Shown here: in pieces, positions 8,656 through 16,694 of the stretch
Layout: each line of letters begins with the position of its first letter
Position numbering within the stretch: position 1 is the first letter of the stretch
Source: Nonomuraea sediminis
GTDB taxonomy: Bacteria; Actinomycetota; Actinomycetes; Streptosporangiales; Streptosporangiaceae
Assembly: GCF_018531495.1 (NCBI RefSeq)
Contig: NZ_JAHDTI010000012.1
Coordinates: 372,001-436,000, forward strand
Direction of reading: 5' to 3'
DNA length: 64,000 nt
Notes under the pieces: generated by a model
Told to the model about the DNA's origin: nothing
What the model saw: the letters and a program-made list of their open reading frames with translations, nothing else
Database searches by the model: none
Translations under genes and position numbers: made by a program

Positions 8656-10329
8656 TTGCGTATTCTGCTGCTCTGCTCCTCCTTCAATGGTCTGACCCAG
8701 CGTGCGTGGCTCGAGCTGCGCAGGGCCGGGCACGACGTCAGCGTGGAGCTGGCCGTCTCCGAGCAGGTGATGCTGGAGGCGGTGGCGCTGGCCAAGCCGG
8801 ACCTGGTGATCTGCCCGTTCCTGAAGGAGAAGGTGCCCACGCGGCTGTGGCAGAACCATCGCACGATCATCATCCATCCCGGGCCGCCCGGTGACCGGGG
8901 GCCGTCGTCGCTGGACTGGGCGATCCTGGACGGCGAGCGCGAGTGGGGCGTGACGGCGCTGCAGGCGGTCGAGGAGATGGACGCCGGCCCCATCTGGGGG
9001 TACCGGACGTTCCCGCTGCCGGACGAGCCGCCGCGCAAGTCCTCCCTGTACAACGGGGCGGTGGCCGACGCGGCGGTGGAGCTGGTGGCCGAGGTGGCGG
9101 CCAAGGCGGGCGACCCGGGCTTCACGCCGGCGCCGCTGGACTACCGGCGGCCGGAGGTGCGCGGCCGGCTGCGGCGCCCGATGCGCGGCGATGACAGGGA
9201 GCTGTCGTGGGAGGAGCCGACGGAGGCGATCCTGCGGCGGGTGCGGGCGGCCGACGGCGCGCCTGGCGGGCGGGCGGCGCTGGGCGGGCTGGCGGTGCGG
9301 GTGTTCGACACCTACCGCGGTCCGGCGCTGGGCGGCGAGCCGGGCGTGATCGCGGCGCGGCGCGAGGGCGCGGTGCTGGTCAACACCGGCGACGCGTCGG
9401 TGTGGGTGGGGCATCTGCGGCTGGAGCGGCAGGGCGCGGTGAAGCTGCCGGCCGCGATGGTGCTGGGCGATCTGCTGGCGGAGGTGGGTGAGCGCTCCGG
9501 CTACAGCGAGATCACCTACGACCGTTCCGAGAGCGTCGGCGTGGTCAGCTTCGACTTCTACAACGGCGCGATGTCGACCGACCAGTGCCGGCGGTTGGCG
9601 GCGGCGCTGAAGTATGCCGTGGCGCAGGACACGCGGGTGCTGGTGGTGCGCGGCGGTGAGGCGTTCTCCAACGGCATCCACCTGAACGTGATCGAGGCGG
9701 CGCGGCATCCGGAGCTGGAGGCGTGGATGAACATCAACGCCATCAACCAGGTCTGCCGCGAGATCGTCGCGTGCACCTCGCAGCTGGTGGTGACGTCGGT
9801 GGGCGGCAACGCCGGCGCGGGCGGGGTGATGATGGGGCTGGGCGCCGACCGGGTGCTGCTGCGCGAGCCGGTGGTGCTGAACCCGCACTACCGCACGATG
9901 GGCCTGTTCGGCTCGGAGCTGTGGACCTACACCCTGCCCCGGCGGGTGGGGGCCGAGGCGGCGATGCGGCTGACGGGTGAGGCGCTGCCGATCGGCGCGG
10001 CCGAGGCGGCGGAGCTGGGGCTGGCCGATCACGTGCTGTCCGGTTCGCGGCTGGAGTTCGAACGTCAGGTGCTCGACTATGCTGAGCGGCTGGCAGCCGA
10101 CGGCGAGTATGGCCGGCTGCTGGCGGCCAAGGTCGAGGCGCGTGAGGCCGACGACGCGCGCAAGCCTCTTTCGGCCTACCGGGCCGAGGAACTGGCCGAG
10201 ATGAGCAGGGACATGTTCGAGGACCGTTCGGGCTTCCGCGCGGCGCGGCAGGCGTTCGTGCACAAGCGCAAGCCGTCGGGCACGCCGGAGCACCTGGCGG
10301 CACACCGGGATATGGCATCTCATATGTGA
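8656..10329 (+). CDS. hoxX: HoxX-like protein (formyltransferase-like plus enoyl-CoA hydratase domains)
   Basis: 557 residues from the TTG at 8656, preceded by GAGGAAG at 8644-8650; a TTG at 8641 is an alternative. Residues 1-160 are a formyltransferase-type fold with HPGPPGDRGPSSLDWAIL around residue 74. Residues from about 290 are a crotonase fold with the oxyanion-hole loop NAGAGGVMMGLGAD and then LNPHYRTMGLFGSELWTY, a hallmark of HoxX. HoxX makes carbon monoxide from a formyl group for the active site of oxygen-tolerant [NiFe] hydrogenases. No hydrogenase or hyp gene is present in this window, so its partner is elsewhere or its role differs. It is followed after 16 bp by an HTH-MurA-like gene. 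Confidence 0.85.
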   Translation: MRILLLCSSFNGLTQRAWLELRRAGHDVSVELAVSEQVMLEAVALAKPDLVICPFLKEKVPTRLWQNHRTIIIHPGPPGDRGPSSLDWAILDGEREWGVTALQAVEEMDAGPIWGYRTFPLPDEPPRKSSLYNGAVADAAVELVAEVAAKAGDPGFTPAPLDYRRPEVRGRLRRPMRGDDRELSWEEPTEAILRRVRAADGAPGGRAALGGLAVRVFDTYRGPALGGEPGVIAARREGAVLVNTGDASVWVGHLRLERQGAVKLPAAMVLGDLLAEVGERSGYSEITYDRSESVGVVSFDFYNGAMSTDQCRRLAAALKYAVAQDTRVLVVRGGEAFSNGIHLNVIEAARHPELEAWMNINAINQVCREIVACTSQLVVTSVGGNAGAGGVMMGLGADRVLLREPVVLNPHYRTMGLFGSELWTYTLPRRVGAEAAMRLTGEALPIGAAEAAELGLADHVLSGSRLEFERQVLDYAERLAADGEYGRLLAAKVEAREADDARKPLSAYRAEELAEMSRDMFEDRSGFRAARQAFVHKRKPSGTPEHLAAHRDMASHM

Positions 10330-10337
10330 GATATGTT
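10317..10337 (+). promoter_or_regulatory. Palindromic operator and -10 of the HTH-MurA-like gene
   Basis: ATCTCATATGTGAGAT (10317-10332) is a palindrome with perfect 6-bp arms that overlaps the hoxX stop codon. A -10-like TATGTT (10332-10337) follows and ends 8 nt before the GTG at 10346, compatible with a leaderless transcript. Since the gene starts with an HTH domain, autoregulation is plausible. Confidence 0.5.
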
Positions 10338-10345
10338 GTCGTGCT

Positions 10346-11875
10346 GTGGCAGACGACTACCTCGTGCGGATCGGCCGGTTGATTCGGGACGCGCGCCAGC
10401 ATCGCGGATGGACACAGCTTCAGCTGGCCGACGCGCTGGCGACGAGCCAGAGCGCGGTCAACCGGATCGAACGCGGCAACCAGAACATCAGTCTTGAGAT
10501 GATCGCCCGGATCGGGGAGGCGCTCGACAGCGAGATCGTGTCGCTGGGCTATGCCGGGCCGATGCATCTGCGGGTGGTGGGCGGCCGCACCCTGTCGGGC
10601 AGCATCGCGGTCAAGACGTCCAAGAACGCGTGCGTGGCGCTGCTGTGCGCCTCGCTGCTGAACGACGGCCGGACGATCCTGCGGAAGGTGGCGCGGATCG
10701 AGGAGGTGTACCGGATCCTGGAGGTGCTGGCCTCGATCGGGGTCCGCGCCCGGTGGATCAACGAGGGCAACGACCTGGAGATCGTGCCGCCGGCGCGGCT
10801 CGACCTGGAGGCGATGGACACCGAGGCGGCCCGCCGTACCAGGAGCGTGATCATGTTCCTGGGGCCGCTGATGCACCGCACCGACCAGTTCCGCATCCCC
10901 TACGCGGGCGGTTGCGATCTGGGCACGCGCACGGTGCAGCCGCACTGGTCGGCGCTCAAGCCGTTCGGGCTGGACATCACCGCCACCGGCGGCTTCTACC
11001 ACGCGCGGGTGGATCGCGGCGTGTCGCCCCGGCGGGCGATCGTGCTGACCGAGCGGGGCGACACCGTGACCGAGAACGCGTTGCTGGCCGCGGCGCGGCA
11101 CGACGGGGTGACGGTGATCCGCAACGCCTCCTCCAACTACATGGTGCAGGACCTGTGCTTCTTCCTGGAGGAGCTGGGCGTGCGGGTGGAGGGCATCGGC
11201 ACCACCACGCTGACGGTGCACGGGCTGGCGCACATCGAGGCCGACGTCGACTACTCCCCCAGCGAGGACCCGGTGGAGGCGATGTCGCTGCTGGCGGCGG
11301 CGGTGGTGACCTCCTCGGAGCTGACGATCTGCCGGGTACCGGTGGAGTTCCTGGAGATCGAGCTGGCGGTGCTGGAGGAGATGGGGCTCGAGCACGACCG
11401 CAGCGCCGAGTACGCCGCGGCCAACGGCCGTACCCGGCTGGTGGATCTGACGGTGCGGCCTTCCAAGCTGGTCTCCCCCATCGACAAGATCCATCCGATG
11501 CCGTTTCCCGGGCTGAACATCGACAACGTGCCGTTCTTCGCCGCGATCGCGGCCGTGGCGCAGGGTTCGACACTGATCCACGACTGGGTCTACGACAACC
11601 GGGCCATCTACCTGACCGAGCTGACGCGGCTCGGCGCGTCGGTCAAGCTGCTCGACCCGCACCGGGTGCTGGTGGAGGGGCCGACGCGGTGGCGTTCGGC
11701 GGAGATGATGTGCCCGCCGGCGCTGCGGCCCGCGGTGGTGGTGCTGCTGGCGATGCTGGCGGCCGAGGGCACCTCGGTGCTGCGGAACGTCTATGTGATC
11801 AACCGCGGGTATGAGGGGCTGGCCGAGCGGCTCAACGCGCTGGGGGCTCGTATCGAGACCTTCCGCGACATCTAG
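10346..11875 (+). CDS. HTH (XRE) domain fused to a MurA-like enolpyruvyl transferase
   Basis: 509 residues. Residues 5-65 are an XRE helix-turn-helix (IRDARQHRGWTQLQLADALA, SQSAVNRIERG). Residues 75-505 are the double-barrel EPSP/MurA fold. The substrate-binding Lys-Asn pair is kept in KTSKNACVALL (near residue 92), and the MurA loop cysteine is kept in YAGGCDLGTRTV (near 190). A loop with the catalytic-type aspartate reads PGLNIDNVPFF rather than the usual PTDMQAQ, so the enzyme is divergent. MurA adds enolpyruvate from PEP to UDP-GlcNAc at the start of peptidoglycan synthesis. The N-terminal DNA-binding domain suggests a sensor of UDP-sugars or a moonlighting regulator. It lies 16 bp after hoxX. 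Confidence 0.85.
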   Translation: MADDYLVRIGRLIRDARQHRGWTQLQLADALATSQSAVNRIERGNQNISLEMIARIGEALDSEIVSLGYAGPMHLRVVGGRTLSGSIAVKTSKNACVALLCASLLNDGRTILRKVARIEEVYRILEVLASIGVRARWINEGNDLEIVPPARLDLEAMDTEAARRTRSVIMFLGPLMHRTDQFRIPYAGGCDLGTRTVQPHWSALKPFGLDITATGGFYHARVDRGVSPRRAIVLTERGDTVTENALLAAARHDGVTVIRNASSNYMVQDLCFFLEELGVRVEGIGTTTLTVHGLAHIEADVDYSPSEDPVEAMSLLAAAVVTSSELTICRVPVEFLEIELAVLEEMGLEHDRSAEYAAANGRTRLVDLTVRPSKLVSPIDKIHPMPFPGLNIDNVPFFAAIAAVAQGSTLIHDWVYDNRAIYLTELTRLGASVKLLDPHRVLVEGPTRWRSAEMMCPPALRPAVVVLLAMLAAEGTSVLRNVYVINRGYEGLAERLNALGARIETFRDI

Positions 11876-11896
11876 CCTCCTGTCGCTGTCTGTACG

Positions 11897-11925
11897 GCGG
11901 GCCTGCCGTGTGTTCGCAGGCCCGC
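11897..11925 (+). terminator. Hairpin terminator after the HTH-MurA-like gene
   Basis: GCGGGCCTGC (11897-11906) and GCAGGCCCGC (11916-11925) form a perfect 10-bp stem with a 9-nt loop, 22 bp after the stop codon. The left arm is part of a TGTACGGCGGGC motif that recurs at 11929. Confidence 0.8.
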
Positions 11926-12064
11926 TTCTGTACGGCGGGCTTGCCTGTTTTCCTGGGTACGGCGGGCCGGGCGCCTTGGCGTGGCCGTGTTTTTGTCGGT
12001 GGGGGCCGCTACCTTCGCTGGTGGATCTTCGTCGTGGTGGGTTCCTGGCGTGGAGGGGGCGGGG

Positions 12065-13081
12065 TTGCGGCCTGCGGAGCTGGAGCGGTTGTCGGTGGGC
12101 GAGGCTGCTGACCGGTATGTGGAGCTGGTGCGGGCCAGGACGTTGACGGGCGCGCTGGCCGTCTCGACCGCGGAGGTGTACGCGCGGGACGTGGCGACGC
12201 TGGTGGAGCTGGCCGGTGAGGCCACGGTGCTCGACGACCTGTCCGGTGAGGACGTGGACGCGATCCTGCTGGCGTTCGCGCGCCGGCCCGACGGGCGGCG
12301 TTCCGGGGCGCAGGGGCAGCAGAGCGCGACCTCGCAGGCGCGTTTCCGCCGGTCGATCTCGGCGCTGTTCAAGCACGCGGCGCTGGCGGGCTGGGTGCAG
12401 CTCAATCCGATGGCGGCGGCCACAGTGACGGCGCGGCAGCGGGGCGGCCTGCGTGCCGAGCGGCGGGCGCTGACCCGCGAGCAGGCGCAGGGCCTGATCG
12501 GCGCGGCCCGGACTCTGGCGGGTGAGCCCGGTCAGGGGCGGCGCGACCAGCGCACGGAGTTGCGGGACGCGTTGATCGTGCTGCTGCTGTCGACGCTGGG
12601 GCCGCGGGTGTCGGAGCTGGTGCGGGCCAACGTGGAGGACTTCTACACCAATGACGGGGTGCGCTACTGGCGGGTGTTCGGCAAGGGCGGCCGCACCCGC
12701 GACCTGCCTCTCCCCCATGACGTCGCGCTCGCCCTCGACGCCTACCTCGACCGTGAACGTCCCTCGTCGCCCGGCGCGCATGACAAGGCGCTGCTGCTGT
12801 CGTGGCGCGGGCGCCGCCTGGCCCGTGGCGACGTGCAGGCCGTCATCGAACGGGTCCAGCGCCGGGTCGACCCCACCCAGCGGCGTACGGTCACCCCGCA
12901 CGGCCTGCGCCACACCACCGCCACCCACCTGCTGGCCGACGCGGTCGACATGGACGCCGTCCGCCGTGTCCTCGGCCACAGCGACCTGTCCACCCTGGGC
13001 CGCTACCGCGACGAACTGCCGGGCGAGCTCGAGGTGGCCATGCGCACCCACCCCCTCCTCCGCCCACCCCGCAAACCCTGA
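12065..13081 (+). CDS. Tyrosine recombinase / integrase
   Basis: About 338 residues from the TTG at 12065, which has a strong GGAGGGGG site 5 nt upstream (12052-12059); GTG codons at 11981 and 12050 would lengthen it. The N-terminal part (LSVGEAADRYVELVRARTL onward) is a SAM-like core-binding domain. The C-terminal catalytic domain shows the arginine in LGPRVSELVRANVEDF, the lysine in GKGGRTRDLPL, HGLRHT, and LGHSDLSTLGRYRDEL carrying the final histidine and nucleophile tyrosine. It is XerC/XerD-like in size. No excisionase, phage genes or att duplication was found next to it, so it may be a housekeeping-type or stranded recombinase. Confidence 0.9.
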   Translation: MRPAELERLSVGEAADRYVELVRARTLTGALAVSTAEVYARDVATLVELAGEATVLDDLSGEDVDAILLAFARRPDGRRSGAQGQQSATSQARFRRSISALFKHAALAGWVQLNPMAAATVTARQRGGLRAERRALTREQAQGLIGAARTLAGEPGQGRRDQRTELRDALIVLLLSTLGPRVSELVRANVEDFYTNDGVRYWRVFGKGGRTRDLPLPHDVALALDAYLDRERPSSPGAHDKALLLSWRGRRLARGDVQAVIERVQRRVDPTQRRTVTPHGLRHTTATHLLADAVDMDAVRRVLGHSDLSTLGRYRDELPGELEVAMRTHPLLRPPRKP

Positions 13082-13395
13082 CTCCCCGCGATCCGGGCGC
13101 GTACTTCCCACGGCCTCTCCCCCGGCCCCGGGCGCGGCCGTCCCTTCCCTCGGCCGCTCTCCTGGGCGCCGAGACGCAGGGCCTTCTACGGCGAGGCACT
13201 GCGAAGACGTGGTCCCCGGTGCGGCTGGTCGCCCTCCGCAGCCGGGTGACCCGGGTACGCGGGCATCGGGGTGCCTCGCCGTACGTCCGTGAGGGTGGTG
13301 CTGGTATGGGGAGAGGCGGGAACCAGGGCTTACGCGGTGGGACATTCAAAGTCGTGGGGCGGGTCAGCCGGCACTACTGGCTCTGCTCTGGTTGG
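13082..13395. other. Convergent intergenic region, nothing recognised
   Basis: This 314-bp gap lies between the converging recombinase and I36-like genes. It is GC-rich with several runs of CCCC/GGGG. Reading frames overlapping it are frame shadows of the recombinase. I see no tRNA or att-like direct repeat. Confidence 0.45.
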
Positions 13396-13908
13396 TCAGG
13401 CGCAGATCTTCACTGCGTCAGTCACGTTGTCCGCCGACTGTGGCATGTCGCCTTTCGCGCCGTCGGGCACGTTCACGAGTAGTTGCCATTCGGCGCCCGT
13501 CCAGTTGTACAGAGCGACGCTCTTGCCGGTCCGGTTCTGATACGAGGTCAGCCGGTCCCCCAAGCCGGCGCTGCCGATGTCATGCATGCTGCAGGTGGCG
13601 TCCTTCTGGACGATCATGGTGCCCGCACCCTGAGCGTCGTCCCATGCGCAGAACAGTCCACCAGGGCAGCTCCACTCCGCCGTGCCGTTGGTCGGCTTGG
13701 ACGATTGCTTGGAGGAGTTGTGGTCGGTCGAACGGTGGCCAGTCTTGGGGTTGTCCGCTGAGGCGGAGTGGCTACCGCCGCCCTGGCAGACCCCGGCCGC
13801 CCGGCATAAGGGTTCGCCCCACAGCGGTGAGGTCACGAGGGCCGTGATCAGGCCGATGACGGCGACCACTATGGGTATCAGCGAGCTGCTTCTTTCGCTC
13901 CCTGTCAT
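13396..13908 (-). CDS. Membrane-anchored or secreted peptidase-inhibitor I36-like protein
   Basis: 170 residues from the ATG at 13906-13908, which has AGGAGAG about 7 nt upstream. A hydrophobic segment at residues 9-30 (SLIPIVVAVIGLITALVTSPLW) is a signal anchor. A polar Ser/Asn-rich linker follows, then a compact cysteine domain with CPGGLFCAWDDAQGAGTMIV near residue 83, typical of the peptidase inhibitor I36 / beta-gamma-crystallin-like family (CP.G.FC.W....G). These are exported proteins of actinomycetes; some, like SMPI, inhibit metalloproteases. The target here is unknown. It is transcribed alone. Confidence 0.75.
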   Translation of the reverse strand: MTGSERSSSLIPIVVAVIGLITALVTSPLWGEPLCRAAGVCQGGGSHSASADNPKTGHRSTDHNSSKQSSKPTNGTAEWSCPGGLFCAWDDAQGAGTMIVQKDATCSMHDIGSAGLGDRLTSYQNRTGKSVALYNWTGAEWQLLVNVPDGAKGDMPQSADNVTDAVKICA

Positions 13909-14427
13909 GCAGGCTCTCCTGGTTTGGGGGTTGGGGCGTGGCGTGTTGGCCGTGCTTGGCGGCGTTTCGGGCAGCAGGAACGTCTCGGCGGCACCGGTGA
14001 CGACGGCCCGCCCGGGAACTCGATCTCGAGGGTGGCCACGGGCCACTCCCTCCATCGCCTGCTCTAAGGAGGATGAACCGGCAACGATCTGCGCGCCTGA
14101 GTAACCCCATACTCAATCCGGGCCGGCGGGAGGCGGCGAAGGGCGGCCAGGGCTGACGTGTTCAGGCAAGCTCTTGCCGAGGCGTCACGGCCTGCGCGCC
14201 CCGCTGTGGGTGCCCGGGTGCGTCTTCGGCATCGGGCACGCGCTCAGGCGCCGGGTCGGCGGGGTGTGGGTGCGGCGGTGGGCGGCGCCCTGTGCGGCGA
14301 GGGGGCGGGGCCGTGGTGCCCGGGTAGCGGGGGGCGTTGCGGCGGGGTGGGGAAGCGCTGGAGGAGCGTCTTCCTGGACAGGGGCCGGCCGGAGTGCGGC
14401 GGGTGGCGGGGGCGGCGGCTTGCCGTA
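13909..14427. other. Intergenic region with a partial copy of the 96-bp repeat
   Basis: No gene with credible codon use is visible in this 519-bp stretch. Positions 14386-14428 (from GCCGGAGTGCGGCGGG to GGCTTGCCGTACA) match the 3' half of the intergenic element found at 18344-18439 with about eight differences. The rest shows low-complexity G-rich sequence. Confidence 0.5.
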
Positions 14428-14475
14428 CAACGGGGGCTATCGCGCGGCGAGAAACCTGTCAGAGAGCCCCCGTTG
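14428..14475 (-). terminator. Hairpin after the small XRE gene
   Basis: CAACGGGGGCT (14428-14438) and AGCCCCCGTTG (14465-14475) are perfect 11-bp arms separated by 26 nt. On the minus strand this is 13 nt past the XRE stop codon. The arm overlaps the end of the partial intergenic repeat. Confidence 0.6.
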
Positions 14476-14487
14476 TGGGCGGGGTGG

Positions 14488-14742
14488 TCAGGTGGGGACG
14501 GCGGGGGTCAGGCGGAGGGCGAGGTGGTCCAGGGAGACGTTCAGGACGTCGGCCAGGGCGGCGATGGTGAAGAAGGCGGGGGTGGCGATGCGGCCGGTTT
14601 CGATCTTGCGGAGGGTTTCCGCGGACATGCCTGCGGCGGTGGCCACCTCGACGATGCTGCGTTCGCCCCGGGCTTGGCGTAGCAGGGTGCCGAGCTGCTC
14701 TCCGCGCAGGCGTTCCTCGGGGCTCAGGGGTGGTCGGACCAT
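14488..14742 (-). CDS. Small XRE-family transcriptional regulator
   Basis: 84 residues, essentially a single XRE helix-turn-helix: EQLGTLLRQARGERSIVEVA, AAGMSAETLRKIETGR, then IAALADVLNVSLDHLALRL. There is no ligand domain. It starts at the ATG at 14740-14742, only 8 nt from a TATAGA -10 hexamer inside an inverted repeat shared with the divergent methionine aminopeptidase gene. The layout suggests it represses both itself and that gene. Confidence 0.88.
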   Translation of the reverse strand: MVRPPLSPEERLRGEQLGTLLRQARGERSIVEVATAAGMSAETLRKIETGRIATPAFFTIAALADVLNVSLDHLALRLTPAVPT

Positions 14743-14750
14743 GGCACGAG

Positions 14751-14780
14751 TCTATACCGGGATAGAAATACCGGTATAGT
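14751..14780. promoter_or_regulatory. Overlapping divergent leaderless promoters inside an inverted repeat
   Basis: CTATACCGG (14752-14760) and CCGGTATAG (14771-14779) are a perfect 9-bp inverted repeat. Each arm contains a -10 hexamer: TATAGT (14775-14780) reading right, ending 7 nt before the aminopeptidase ATG, and TATAGA (14756-14751) reading left, ending 8 nt before the XRE ATG. One bound dimer could shut both promoters. Confidence 0.75.
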
Positions 14781-14787
14781 TATCGTC

Positions 14788-15555
14788 ATGGTGGAGATCA
14801 AGAGTGCCGGCGAGCTCGACGCGATGCGTGAGGCGGGCCGGGTAGTGGGCAGGGCGCTGCAGGAGGTCGTCAAGCACGCGGCGGTCGGCGTGCGGCTGGT
14901 GGAGCTGGACGAGGTGGCCGCCACCGTCATCGCCGAGGCGGGGGCGACGCCGTCGTTCCTGCACTACCAGCCGGCGTTCGCGCCGACGCCGTATCCGAAG
15001 GTGATCTGCGCCTCGGTCAACGACGTGATCGTGCACGGCATCCCCGACCGGTCCCGGCTCAGGGACGGCGACGTGGTCAGCATCGACTGCGGCGCCTACC
15101 TGGACGGGTGGGCGGGCGATTCGGCGGTGACGTTCACGGTGGGCCTGCCGCGGCCGCGCGACCTGGAGCTGATCTCGGCGACCGAGCGGGCCCTGCAGGC
15201 CGGGATCGCCGCGATGACGCCGGGCAACCGCCTCGGCGACATCGGCCACGCCATCGCCCAGCACGCGGCCGAGGGCGGGTACGGCGTGCCGGTCGACTTC
15301 GGCGGGCACGGCATCGGGCGGCGCATGCACGAGGACCCGCATGTTGCCAACCACGGGCGGCCCGGGCGCGGCATGGTGCTGCGGGCGGGGATGACGCTGG
15401 CCATCGAGCCGATGTTCGTCGCCGGAGGCAACGGGGACTACCGGACCGCGCGTGACGGGTGGGCGCTGCACAGCGTGGACGGCACGCGCGCCGCCCACGC
15501 CGAGCACAGCGTCGCCGTCACCGACGACGGCCCCGTCATCCTGACGCTTCCCTGA
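14788..15555 (+). CDS. map: Type I methionine aminopeptidase
   Basis: 255 residues, the usual length for a bacterial type I MetAP. It removes N-terminal methionine from new proteins using a two-metal site. The metal ligands are visible: two aspartates in VVSIDCGAYLDGWAGDSAVTF, histidine in GGHGIGRRMHEDPHVAN, glutamate in AGMTLAIEPMF and a final glutamate in HAEHSVAV. The substrate-side histidine is in FLHYQPAF. It is divergent from, and shares a promoter-operator with, a small XRE regulator, so this is probably a regulated paralogue rather than the housekeeping gene that usually sits by secY-adk. Confidence 0.95.
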   Translation: MVEIKSAGELDAMREAGRVVGRALQEVVKHAAVGVRLVELDEVAATVIAEAGATPSFLHYQPAFAPTPYPKVICASVNDVIVHGIPDRSRLRDGDVVSIDCGAYLDGWAGDSAVTFTVGLPRPRDLELISATERALQAGIAAMTPGNRLGDIGHAIAQHAAEGGYGVPVDFGGHGIGRRMHEDPHVANHGRPGRGMVLRAGMTLAIEPMFVAGGNGDYRTARDGWALHSVDGTRAAHAEHSVAVTDDGPVILTLP

Positions 15556-15933
15556 CCTGCTCTCGATGCTTCTCCTGCGCCTCTGCGGCGAATGGGCCCA
15601 CGACCTCGTGAGCATCCGCCTGGCCGGAGTTCCCGCAGGTCGCTTCGCGCAGGGTGGTGCCCGCGTCCTCGGCGAGGAACTCCGCTCCGGCACCATGGTT
15701 GAACTCGTGGCATCACCGCCGGAACGCACCTTCGTCGGCGGTGCCCTAGTCGGGAGTGGCGGACGATCACAGCCGCATCCCACGCGTTCTCTCGCGCGAT
15801 CCGCGCCGGGCGCATGCACGGCGGCGTTGCGGACGGGGCCGCTGCATCTCGTCGAAGATCTCGGGCACCCTGGGCGGCGGCCCGCGGGTCCTCGGGCGAG
15901 CCGCCGGCCAGTCCCTGCTGCCACCTGCGGTAG
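15556..15933. other. Intergenic region, no supported gene
   Basis: Frames are open on both strands across these 378 bp, the longest a 123-codon plus-strand frame from 15566, but none shows a recognised domain or clean third-position GC bias throughout. It could be a decayed gene; I cannot name one. Confidence 0.35.
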
Positions 15934-16122
15934 CTAGGGCTTGGGGCGGGAGTGGGTGATGAGGGTGGCGATGAGAATGGTCACACCGAGGGTCGCCGCG
16001 TAGACGATGGGCGCCAGGATGACGATCTCGGTGGCGACCAGCCCGAAGGCCAGGCTGAGCAGCACCCACAGCACCAGGGCGACGCCCGCGGCGACGAGGC
16101 CGCTCTTCACGCTCTTCGACAT
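15934..16122 (-). CDS. Small two-helix membrane protein
   Basis: 62 residues from the ATG at 16120-16122. Two hydrophobic helices (SGLVAAGVALVLWVLLSLAF and EIVILAPIVYAATLGVTILI) are joined by a short turn, with a basic N-terminus (MSKSVKS) and the C-terminus HSRPKP. It resembles many small uncharacterised actinobacterial membrane proteins. Good codon bias supports translation; no function can be given. Confidence 0.65.
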   Translation of the reverse strand: MSKSVKSGLVAAGVALVLWVLLSLAFGLVATEIVILAPIVYAATLGVTILIATLITHSRPKP

Positions 16123-16178
16123 GGCCTCACGCTAGGAGCGGCGCGCGGGCGTGTCTGTCCCCCGAGCGGTGGGACTTC

Positions 16179-16694
16179 TCAGGCCGCCTGGACGGGCTGG
16201 CGCAGCAGCGTGCGCGGGTCGGGGTCGTCGGGAGCTGTCAGGTACACCTCGTGGTGCAGCCCGCTGGGCCGCAGCCCGTTCTCGGTCATGAAGTCGGCCA
16301 TCACCTTCAGCGAGGCGGGCTCCTCGCTGTAGGGGCCTTCGTGCAGCAGTTCGACGCACCGGCCTTCGGTGAAGGTGACCACCTGCACCCGCTGGACGGG
16401 CGCGCCCGAGCCCTGGACGGCCTGCTGGGCGCGCTCGAGTGCCCCGGCTTCGGGTACGGCGGGCAGGGGCAGCAGCAGGTGCCAGCGCCACTGCTCGCGG
16501 GGCACCTCCAGCGGCGGGAGGGTGGCGTCCTCGACCCACCAGCGGCCCTCCAGCGGGCCGACGGGCGCGCCGAGCGCGCCGGCCACCGTGTACAGCGCCC
16601 GGATGGCGGTGACGTGTTCGGTGCCGCCGGGTTCGCCCTGGCCGGTGACGTTGAGGCAGGTCACGGTGTCGTGGGTGACGATGGTCGGGTTCAT
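16179..16694 (-). CDS. GyrI-like small-molecule-binding protein
   Basis: 171 residues. The C-terminal part (VVTFTEGRCVELLHEGPYSEEPASLKVMADFMTENGL, then LHHEVYLTAPDD) matches the GyrI-like/SOUL-type ligand-binding fold used by multidrug sensors such as the BmrR and Rob effector domains. Start ATG at 16692-16694 with a strong GGAGGAG site. It overlaps the upstream MerR gene by ATGA (16691-16694), so the two are translationally coupled. A free-standing binding domain next to a MerR regulator that has its own GyrI-like domain suggests ligand buffering or a small-molecule stress response. No enzyme activity can be assigned. Confidence 0.8.
   Translation of the reverse strand: MNPTIVTHDTVTCLNVTGQGEPGGTEHVTAIRALYTVAGALGAPVGPLEGRWWVEDATLPPLEVPREQWRWHLLLPLPAVPEAGALERAQQAVQGSGAPVQRVQVVTFTEGRCVELLHEGPYSEEPASLKVMADFMTENGLRPSGLHHEVYLTAPDDPDPRTLLRQPVQAA

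Noticed and set aside
12065..13081. Integrase as the mark of an integrated plasmid or prophage.
   Set aside because: No excisionase, replication, phage or transfer genes, no tRNA and no att direct repeats nearby; treated as a lone recombinase.
7759..13345. Long minus-strand frames across hoxX, the HTH-MurA gene and the recombinase.
   Set aside because: Composition is antisense-like; only the 7759-8433 portion encodes a plausible membrane protein.
15566..15937. A 123-codon plus-strand frame after map.
   Set aside because: No domain, weak codon bias and several overlapping alternatives on both strands; listed only as intergenic.
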